A stretch of DNA of 64,000 bases from positions 59,090-123,089 of the forward strand of contig NZ_BLAF01000006.1 in the NCBI RefSeq assembly GCF_009687885.1, given 5' to 3'. This DNA is from Acrocarpospora pleiomorpha (GTDB taxonomy: Bacteria; Actinomycetota; Actinomycetes; Streptosporangiales; Streptosporangiaceae). A program made the position numbers and the translations under genes. Shown here piece by piece: positions 50,802 through 57,876 of this stretch (its first letter is position 1; each line of letters begins with the position of its first letter). The notes beneath the pieces are model-generated. The model worked only from the letters and a program-made list of their open reading frames with translations, was not told where the DNA came from and did no database searches.

Positions 50802-53800
50802 ATGCAACCGTTCCCCCTGAGCGGGCCGTGGTACCGAATTCAGGCGATCACCGCACCGTCGCGTACGTCGTCGGCGGAGTGGGACTTCGTCAACGTCCTG
50901 CCGGCGGTTCTCTCCGCCGCGCAGCGGGACCGGCCGTTCGTGATCGGCTGGCTGTCCCGGGGTTCCGGGGCGCCGCTGGAACTGATCACCAACGCCGGGC
51001 CGCTGACGCCGCCGCGCCCGCCGCGCCGGGCCGCCACCACGATCGAGGTCGTGCCCACCGGGCCGCAGCCGCTGCTGTTCCCCGGCGGCGCCCGCGGCGT
51101 GGAGATCGGCGACGACTGGCTGGCCGACCTCGCCGACCTGGTCTGGACGCCCTGCCCTGGCCGCCAGGCACCGCCGCTGGCCGGCCGCCGTGAGCCGGAG
51201 CCCGACGACTCCAAGCAGCCGACGCTGTTCGAGTCCACCCTGACCACGCTGATGTCCCGCCCGTTCGGCTGGGTGGTCGTGGCCGAGCCCACCGACCTGC
51301 TCGACGCCGAGGTCGCCCACCTGCGCACCCAGCTGAACGTGCTCCGCCAGTACGGCGACGCCTCCGAACGTTCCCGCTACGACGCCGAGCGCGCCGAACG
51401 CCGCATGCAGGAGCTGGACGCCTTCCGCGAGGCCGGGCTGTGGAACGTCCGGGTCCTCGCGGGTGCGGCAGGCCCGGAGGAGCTCCGGCAGATCGCCCCG
51501 GTTCTGGTGGGTTCGGTGGAGATGAGCCACCATCCATACCGGCTGCGCAGCGCCATGGCGGGTCCCGCCCGGCCGAACGCCGTCGAGCCCGTCTACGGCT
51601 TCAGCGAAGCGCTCAACGTCAACTTCGCCGACCCCACCGACAGCGCCGCCGCGCCCTTCGCCGCCACGGCGGGCGCGCTCGCCGCCCTGGCCGGGCTGCC
51701 CCGGCGGGAGGTCCCCGGCGTGCGGGTCCTGGACACCGGCTTCTTCGACGTCACCAGCGAAGCCGACAGCACCACCGGCGAGATGATCGACCTGGGCGCG
51801 ATCATGGACGGCCAGGAACGCGCGGTCGGCACCTTCCGCGTCCCCCTGGCCACTCTGAACCGCCACGCCTTCGTCACCGGCGCGACCGGCTCCGGCAAAT
51901 CCCAGACCGTCCGGCACCTCCTGGAACAGCTCACCAGGGCCGGAATCCCCTGGCTGGCCATCGAACCCGCCAAATCCGAATACTCCGCCATGGCCGGCCG
52001 CGTCGAGCAGTACGCCCCGCTGACCGTGATCAACCCCTCGTCCCCGGACAACGTGCCCTTCAGCGTCAATCCCCTCGCCCCCGAGCCCGGCTATCCCGTG
52101 CAGGCCCACATCGACATGGTCCGCGCCCTGTTCATGGCCGCCTTCGACGCCGAGGAGCCGTTCCCGCAGATCATGTCGCTGGCCCTGCAGCGCGTCTACG
52201 AGGCCAACGGCTGGGACGTCGTCACCGGCGGCGGCATCCCCGGCGCGGCCGTGCAGCCCGCCATCCCGACCCTGGAACAGCTCCAGCAGCACGCCCTGGA
52301 GGTCATCCAGGAGATCGGGTACGGCAACGAGGTCCAGGCCGACGTGGAAGGCTTCATCACCCTGCGGCTGCGCTCGCTGCGGGTCGGCTCCGCCGGGCGG
52401 TTCTTCGAGGGCGGCCACCCGGCAGACATCGGCGGCCTGCTCCAGCGCAACGTGGTGCTGGCCATCGAGGACGTCGCCAACGACGAGGACAAGGCGTTCC
52501 TGATGGGCACGCTGATCATCCGGATCGTGGAGCACCTGCGCATGCGGGCCAGGCAGGAGAAGTCCAGCGGCCTGCAGCACGTGATCGTGATCGAGGAGGC
52601 GCACCGGCTGCTCCGCGACCGGGGCGCCCAGCGCGCCTCCACCCACGCCGTCGAACTGCTGGCCGGCATGCTGGCCGAGAGTCGCGCGTACGGCGAGGGC
52701 ATCATCGTGGCCGAGCAGATTCCCACCAAGCTGGTCTCCGACGTGGTCAAGAACACCGCGCTGAAGGTGATGCACCGGCTGCCCGCCGAGGACGACCGGC
52801 AGCTGGTGGGCGCGGCCATGAATCTGAGCGAGGAGCAGTCCCGGCAGGTCGTCTCGCTGCAGCCGGGGTTCGCCGCCGTGTTCGCCGACGGGATGGACCG
52901 GCCGCTGCGGGTCCAGGTGCCGCTGGGGGAGGACCGGGAGCAGGTGCTGCTCGGGCCCACCCCGCCGATCTGTGGGCGGCGGTCGGCGGCGTGCGGGCGC
53001 GAATGCCGTACGGGGAAGGCGTGCACGCTGTTCGAGGTGCGTGAGGCCGACCTGCTGGCCGGGGCGCCGGAATGGGCGTGGCTGCGGATCTGGACGGACA
53101 CGGTGGTGTTGTCGTTCGTGGCCAACCGGTCGCTGCCGGGGGTGCCGCGGATCCTCGCCGACATCTGGGCGGAGCTGCCGCCGCGGCGGCGGGAGTGCCT
53201 GCTGGCCACGCTGGTGGAGCGGAGCGTGGCGCGGCGGGCGTGGTCGCTGCGCACCTGGTTCGATCCGACGTTGCTGACCGAGAAGGCCGCCGAGGTGGCC
53301 GCCGGGCTGCTCGGGGCGGTGGTCGAGACGCCGCCGATGGCCGCCGGAGATCGGCCGGGGCCCGCCTGGGTGATCCCGCAGATCCGGTGGCTGCACGAGG
53401 TCGACCGGCTGTTCCCGTTCGGGCATCCGGCGCCGAACCTGCGCAGCCCGGCTCCGACCATGGAGTACGCGCTGTTCGGGACGGACGCGTCGGGTCGGCC
53501 GTACGCGCATCAGGGGGTGAACGGCGCGGTGGAGACCTCGGGGCGGACCGAGTTGCTCGGGCATCGGGCCAAGGCGTTGCGGCACCATCCGCTGTCCATG
53601 GAGGTGGACCGGAACCGGGCGCTGGCCTGGCGGGTCATCCTCGGCGACGACGAGCACGAGGGCATCCAGAAGGACATCGTCACGGTCGCCATCGGGGTCG
53701 AGCCCCGGGAGCGGATCCGGCATGTCGCCCAGACGATGGGGGCGGGCTGGCTGGAGACCGTGCTGTCCTGGCCGCGCCGGTTCGTGCTGCCGTTCGACGG

Positions 53801-53846
53801 GGACACCCCCGCCGAGCTGTCCTTCGCCGAGGCACCCGTTTCTTGA
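50802..53846 (+). CDS. HerA/FtsK-type ATPase with cysteine cluster
   Basis: The protein has 1014 residues. The motor has Walker A GATGSGKS (360-367) and Walker B HVIVIEEAHRLL (E598, E599). A HerA-like PAKSEYSAMAG segment lies just after Walker A, and MLAESRAYGEGIIVAEQ is the sensor/arginine-finger region. After the motor comes a cysteine cluster (C724, C731, C735, C741), possibly metal-binding. The N-terminal 340 and C-terminal 250 residues have no recognised domain. The protein should form hexamers that move DNA or protein. Its partner is the degenerate VirD4-like membrane protein upstream. Confidence 0.82.
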   Translation: MQPFPLSGPWYRIQAITAPSRTSSAEWDFVNVLPAVLSAAQRDRPFVIGWLSRGSGAPLELITNAGPLTPPRPPRRAATTIEVVPTGPQPLLFPGGARGVEIGDDWLADLADLVWTPCPGRQAPPLAGRREPEPDDSKQPTLFESTLTTLMSRPFGWVVVAEPTDLLDAEVAHLRTQLNVLRQYGDASERSRYDAERAERRMQELDAFREAGLWNVRVLAGAAGPEELRQIAPVLVGSVEMSHHPYRLRSAMAGPARPNAVEPVYGFSEALNVNFADPTDSAAAPFAATAGALAALAGLPRREVPGVRVLDTGFFDVTSEADSTTGEMIDLGAIMDGQERAVGTFRVPLATLNRHAFVTGATGSGKSQTVRHLLEQLTRAGIPWLAIEPAKSEYSAMAGRVEQYAPLTVINPSSPDNVPFSVNPLAPEPGYPVQAHIDMVRALFMAAFDAEEPFPQIMSLALQRVYEANGWDVVTGGGIPGAAVQPAIPTLEQLQQHALEVIQEIGYGNEVQADVEGFITLRLRSLRVGSAGRFFEGGHPADIGGLLQRNVVLAIEDVANDEDKAFLMGTLIIRIVEHLRMRARQEKSSGLQHVIVIEEAHRLLRDRGAQRASTHAVELLAGMLAESRAYGEGIIVAEQIPTKLVSDVVKNTALKVMHRLPAEDDRQLVGAAMNLSEEQSRQVVSLQPGFAAVFADGMDRPLRVQVPLGEDREQVLLGPTPPICGRRSAACGRECRTGKACTLFEVREADLLAGAPEWAWLRIWTDTVVLSFVANRSLPGVPRILADIWAELPPRRRECLLATLVERSVARRAWSLRTWFDPTLLTEKAAEVAAGLLGAVVETPPMAAGDRPGPAWVIPQIRWLHEVDRLFPFGHPAPNLRSPAPTMEYALFGTDASGRPYAHQGVNGAVETSGRTELLGHRAKALRHHPLSMEVDRNRALAWRVILGDDEHEGIQKDIVTVAIGVEPRERIRHVAQTMGAGWLETVLSWPRRFVLPFDGDTPAELSFAEAPVS

Positions 53847-53901
53847 CCTTCTGGCGCGGCTAGGATCTCGGCATGAGCCAGCGCGATGAGGAGAGGGCCC
53901 T

Positions 53902-55131
53902 GTGAGCCAGTTGCCGCTGCGGGCGCAGCTCGCCAGTGCCCTCGGGCGGACGGCCGCGACCCTGTCCCGGGCCACCGGGCGCGGCGACGGATCGGTGATC
54001 GGGGGCCGGGTGGGGCTGCTGCTCGAACCCGACCTGCTGCGGAAGCTGGCCGCCGACCGGCGGCTGGCCCTGGTCAGCGCCACCAATGGGAAGACCACCA
54101 CCACCCGGCTGATCACGGCCGCCCTGCGCGAGCTGGGCGACGTGGCCAGCAACGCCTTCGGGGCCAACATGCCCGCCGGGCACGTGTCCGCGTTGTCGTC
54201 GAACAAGGCGGCGCCGTATGCGGTGCTGGAGGTGGACGAGAAGTACCTGCCGGAGGTGCTCGACACGACCGAGGCCGGGGTCGTGGTGCTGATGAACCTG
54301 AGCCGGGACCAGATGGACCGGGCGGCCGAGATCTGGCTGCTGGCCCAAAAGTGGCGGCGGGCGCTGGACGGGAAACCGGCGCATGTGATCGCCAACTGCG
54401 ACGATCCGCTGGTGACCTGGGGGGCGTCCACGGCGGCCCGGGTGACCTGGGTGGCCGGGGGGCAGCGCTGGCGGGAGGATTCCTGGTGCTGTCCCGAATG
54501 TGGCGGGCCGCTGGATCGTAAGGCGGCGGACTGGGCCTGCCGGGAGTGCACGTTCCATCGGCCGGAGCCCAACTGGGTGCTCGACGACGAGGACGTGATC
54601 GATCCCCGGGGGGAGCGCTGGCGGCTCAACCTGAAGCTGCCCGGGCTGGCCAACCGGTCCAACGCGGCCATCGCGCTGGCGACGGCTGAAGCCTTCGGGC
54701 TCGCGCCGCACCAGGCGCTGCCGCGGCTGCGGGAGGTCACCTCGGTGGCCGGGCGCTACACGACGGTGGAGCGGGACGGGCGGTCGTTGCGGCTGCTGCT
54801 GGCCAAGAATCCGGCCGGGTGGCTGGAGGCCTTCGACGTGTCCAGCGCGGCGCGGCCGATCATCCTGTCGGTCAACGCGCAGGGTCCGGACGGGCGGGAC
54901 ACGTCGTGGTTGTGGGATGTGGACTATCGCATCCTGAACGGGCGGCCGGTGCAGGTGACCGGGGAGCGGCGGCTGGATCTGGCGCTCCGGCTTGACGTGG
55001 CCGAGGTGCCGTTCACCCTGCGGGACTCCTTTACTCAGGCGGTCGACGCGTTGCCGCCGGGGGAGATCGACGTCATCGCCAACTACACCGCCTTCCAGGC
55101 GATCCGGACGGAGTTCGGCCGTGCAGAGTAG
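53902..55131 (+). CDS. murT: Lipid II isoglutaminyl synthase subunit MurT
   Basis: The protein has 409 residues. The Mur-ligase ATP site is LVSATNGKTTTTRLI (about 56). A zinc ribbon CCPECGG...CRECTF lies at about 198-222, specific to MurT. The C-terminal domain is DUF1727-like (NPAGWLEAFDVSSAARPIIL). With GatD it amidates the D-Glu carboxyl of lipid II. Start GTG 53902. It overlaps gatD by 11 bases. Confidence 0.95.
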   Translation: MSQLPLRAQLASALGRTAATLSRATGRGDGSVIGGRVGLLLEPDLLRKLAADRRLALVSATNGKTTTTRLITAALRELGDVASNAFGANMPAGHVSALSSNKAAPYAVLEVDEKYLPEVLDTTEAGVVVLMNLSRDQMDRAAEIWLLAQKWRRALDGKPAHVIANCDDPLVTWGASTAARVTWVAGGQRWREDSWCCPECGGPLDRKAADWACRECTFHRPEPNWVLDDEDVIDPRGERWRLNLKLPGLANRSNAAIALATAEAFGLAPHQALPRLREVTSVAGRYTTVERDGRSLRLLLAKNPAGWLEAFDVSSAARPIILSVNAQGPDGRDTSWLWDVDYRILNGRPVQVTGERRLDLALRLDVAEVPFTLRDSFTQAVDALPPGEIDVIANYTAFQAIRTEFGRAE

Positions 55132-55825
55132 CTTGCGAATTGTCTGGATTTATCCGGATTTGTTGAGTACTTATGGGGATCAGGGGAATGTGCTGGTGCT
55201 GGAGCAGCGGGCTCGGCGGCGGGGGATCCCCGTTGAGACCGTGCACGTGCGTTCCTCCGACCAGGTGCCGGAGCAGGGAGACATCTACCTGATCGGCGGC
55301 GGCGAGGACCGGCCGCAGATCCTGGGCGCCGAACGCCTGCGCCGCGACGGCGGCCTGCACCGCGCCATCGAGCGCGGCGCCGCCCTGCTCGCCGTCTGCG
55401 CCGGCTACCAGATCATGGGATCGGTCTTCGGCGGCGAGGAAGGCCAGCCCGTCCCCGGCATCGGCCTCCTCGACATCAGCTCCAGCCGAGGCGAACGCCG
55501 CTCCGTCGGCGAACTCGCCGCCGACGTCGACCCCGAACTCGGCGTCCCCACCCTGACCGGCTTCGAGAACCACATGGGCGTCACCCACCTCGGCCCCGGC
55601 GTGAAACCCCTCTCCAAAACCATCGTCGGCACCGGCAACGGCGACGGCACCGAGGGCTGCCACGCCGGCAAAATCATCGGCACCTACCTCCACGGCCCAG
55701 CCCTAGCCCGCAACCCCGGCCTAGCCGACCTCCTCCTCCGCTGGGCCGTCGGCCCCCTCCCCACCATGGACGACACCTGGTACGACCGCCTCCGCCAGGA
55801 ACGCCTAGCGGCGGTCTTGCCCTAG
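55121..55825 (+). CDS. gatD: Lipid II isoglutaminyl synthase glutaminase subunit GatD
   Basis: The protein has 234 residues and a CobB/CobQ-like class I glutaminase fold: IVWIYPDLLSTYGDQGNVLV at the start, the nucleophile C93 in LLAVCAGYQIMG, and the catalytic His in IIGTYLHGPAL. It supplies ammonia to MurT. Starts at GTG 55121. Its stop overlaps the convergent DsrE-like gene by 4 bases. Confidence 0.95.
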   Translation: MQSSLRIVWIYPDLLSTYGDQGNVLVLEQRARRRGIPVETVHVRSSDQVPEQGDIYLIGGGEDRPQILGAERLRRDGGLHRAIERGAALLAVCAGYQIMGSVFGGEEGQPVPGIGLLDISSSRGERRSVGELAADVDPELGVPTLTGFENHMGVTHLGPGVKPLSKTIVGTGNGDGTEGCHAGKIIGTYLHGPALARNPGLADLLLRWAVGPLPTMDDTWYDRLRQERLAAVLP

Positions 55826-56184
55826 TACACGAGTGCTTGCGCACCTTCGTGGAGGACTTCTTCCACGAAGGTGGGTGCGCCCGCGATTCGGACGCCGGGA
55901 ATGACGTCGTCCTGGGTGATGCCGCGGCGGGCGGCGCATTGGGTGCACAGGGTTACCTGGCCCCCGGCCAGGACCGCGTTCAGCAGGTCTTCGAGTGGGG
56001 CCGCTTCGGGTAGGTCGAACTCTTTGGCCCGGCCGGGCAGGGCGAACCAGGCTGACTCGCCCGTCAGCCAGAGCGATACCGGGACCCCGCTGACCAGGGC
56101 CGCGGTCGCGACCGTGAACGCCTGGTTGCACCGCTCGGGTGCGTCGGTGCCCGCTGTTACCTTGATCACCAGTTGGCGTGTCAT
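55822..56184 (-). CDS. DsrE/DsrF-like sulfur-relay family protein
   Basis: The protein has 120 residues with the flavodoxin-like DsrE pattern: QLVIKVTAGTDAPERCNQAF, VATAALVSGVPVSLWLTGES and GGQVTLCTQCAARRGI with two Cys at the usual active loop. It may handle persulfide sulfur. A perfect 12-base inverted repeat lies in its 3' coding part (55842-55873). Confidence 0.85.
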   Translation of the reverse strand: MTRQLVIKVTAGTDAPERCNQAFTVATAALVSGVPVSLWLTGESAWFALPGRAKEFDLPEAAPLEDLLNAVLAGGQVTLCTQCAARRGITQDDVIPGVRIAGAPTFVEEVLHEGAQALVY

Positions 56185-56221
56185 GGGGAGAGCCTACGCC
56201 CGGGCACTACGCTTGACTTCC

Positions 56222-56719
56222 ATGGACGTACATCCCGATCTCGAACCGATAGCCTTCCTGCTGGGCCGCTGGGAGGGCGCGGGCGTCATCGGCTATCCGA
56301 CGATCGAGAGCGCGAACTTCGGGCAGGAAATCCTTTTTGGACACAACGGCAAGCCGTTCCTGACGTACGAGAGCCGGAGCTGGCTGCTCGACGCCGACGG
56401 CAACAAGGTTCGGCCGCTGTCTCGGGAGGCCGGGTTCTGGCGCATCCAGCCCGAACGGCAGCTCGAGGTCTGCCTGGCCCACCCGACCGGCATCGTCGAG
56501 ATCTACGTCGGCGAGGTCGTCTTCCACAAGATCGAACTCCAGACGGACGTGGTCGCCAGAACCGCCTCCGCCAAGGAATATTCAGCTGGTCGCCGCATCT
56601 ACGGCCTGGTCAACGGCAGTCTTATGTACGCATACGACATGGCCGCCGTCGGTCAGCCCCTCCAGTCCCACGCCTCGGCCGAACTCAAGAAGGCAGCCGA
56701 GTTCACCGGCGAGCCGTGA
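56222..56719 (+). CDS. Nitrobindin-like (FABP/DUF1794) heme protein
   Basis: The protein has 165 residues and forms a ten-strand beta-barrel. The conserved GRWEGAG motif is near residue 15 (the family GxWxGxG), and the C-terminal SHASAELKKAAEF segment carries the His expected to bind heme iron. Nitrobindins bind NO and isomerise peroxynitrite. The next gene (DUF2470) is also heme-associated, supporting this role. Confidence 0.87.
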   Translation: MDVHPDLEPIAFLLGRWEGAGVIGYPTIESANFGQEILFGHNGKPFLTYESRSWLLDADGNKVRPLSREAGFWRIQPERQLEVCLAHPTGIVEIYVGEVVFHKIELQTDVVARTASAKEYSAGRRIYGLVNGSLMYAYDMAAVGQPLQSHASAELKKAAEFTGEP

Positions 56720-56741
56720 CGGAAATTTTAGGATTGGCCAT

Positions 56742-57035
56742 ATGAGCAACCCATTCACCGACGAGGCCATCGCGGCGATCAAGCGGCACATGAACGACGA
56801 CCACGCCGCCGACGCCCTACTGATCGTCCGCGCCCTGGGCGGCCGCCCGAACGCCACCAAAGCGATCACCACCAACGTGGATGGCGAAGCGATCTACTTC
56901 GAAGCGGACGGCGACGAGATCCGAGTCCCCTGGAGCACAACCCTGACCGAGCGCGCACAGGTCCGCGTCGAGGTGGTCAAACTCTACGAACAGGCCTGCG
57001 CCACCCTGGGCGTACCCACCCGGGGGGCTCACTGA
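56742..57035 (+). CDS. DUF2470 (heme-utilisation-type) protein
   Basis: The protein has 97 residues and one DUF2470 domain: DEAIAAIKRHMNDDHAADAL, then KAITTNVDGEAIYFEADGDE. This is the C-terminal domain of HugZ/HutZ-like heme oxygenases, here on its own. It starts 22 bases after the nitrobindin stop, so the two are probably co-transcribed. Confidence 0.87.
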   Translation: MSNPFTDEAIAAIKRHMNDDHAADALLIVRALGGRPNATKAITTNVDGEAIYFEADGDEIRVPWSTTLTERAQVRVEVVKLYEQACATLGVPTRGAH

Positions 57036-57163
57036 TCCGGTCCTGGCGGCCCTGATCAGTTCGGCTTTGGTTTTCTAGCGCCGCATCACCCAATGTTTGC
57101 CCTGATATGAGGTCCCACCTGTCGGCCGGTAGTCTCGGGTCGTTTCCGGGACTGGAGGTACTC

Positions 57164-57697
57164 GTGGGCGTTGAATGGGTTCGGCTCAAGCTTGACCTGG
57201 ACGCGTTCGACGACGCTCGATTCGAGCCATGCCTTCGTAGCTGTCGGCAGGCCGGCGTCGAGTTCACGACCATGGCCGCTATCGGCGACACAGCTGAGCA
57301 TCGGCGCGCACTCTATGAGTTGAACAGGACATGCTCCGCCGACATCCCGGGGCGAGGGGAGTTCTACACGTTCGACGAGTACCTCGCTCAGCGCATCGAG
57401 ATTCCGACCTACGATCCCCGAGGTGTCGTTCTTGCCCTGGACGGCGGGTCGTGGGTAGGCATGGCGGCGACGTCGATCCACCCTGAGGGACACGCTTTCA
57501 GCGAGATGACAGGGGTGCTGGCCGGCCATCGCGGAAGGGGGATCTCGCTGGCCATGAAGCTCCTGGCCATCGGATACGCGCGTGCTGCCGGCGCGCGCCG
57601 GCTGCGGGCCCTCCATCACCCCGGCAACGCCTCGGCCATCGGCATGAACCGGCGACTGGGATTCGTCGACGATGGACCGCCAACCACAGCGGCGTGA
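57164..57697 (+). CDS. GNAT acetyltransferase, single-domain
   Basis: The protein has 177 residues. The acetyl-CoA loop reads TGVLAGHRGRGISLAMKLLA, followed by NASAIGMNRRLGF. The start GTG 57164 has a perfect GGAGG 5 bases upstream. Close relatives usually carry a second GNAT domain; the first 40 residues here look like the tail of one, so this may be a shortened member. Substrate unknown. Confidence 0.78.
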   Translation: MGVEWVRLKLDLDAFDDARFEPCLRSCRQAGVEFTTMAAIGDTAEHRRALYELNRTCSADIPGRGEFYTFDEYLAQRIEIPTYDPRGVVLALDGGSWVGMAATSIHPEGHAFSEMTGVLAGHRGRGISLAMKLLAIGYARAAGARRLRALHHPGNASAIGMNRRLGFVDDGPPTTAA

Positions 57698-57876
57698 CGG
57701 CCTATTGCGTCCCACCACGTTCGCTTTGGCCACGACAGGATGCCGCCGCCGCTCATGGCGCCGGTGCGGTGAGGACCACCGGCAGCGTGAACGGTGCCAG
57801 GTAACGGCGAGCGACCCGGTGACCTGGCCATCTGTTGGGCGTGCTTAGTTGGATTTATCGGCTTTCTTGGCGTAGG

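Noticed and set aside
50763..54740. A 1325-residue open frame on the minus strand opposite the HerA and murT genes
   Set aside because: It is the antisense of two well-supported genes. The protein is composed of Arg/Gly/Pro/His-rich low-complexity sequence typical of non-coding frames in high-GC DNA.
57107..57163. An upstream start for the GNAT protein
   Set aside because: The extra residues lack protein character, and the GTG at 57164 has a perfect GGAGG ribosome site.
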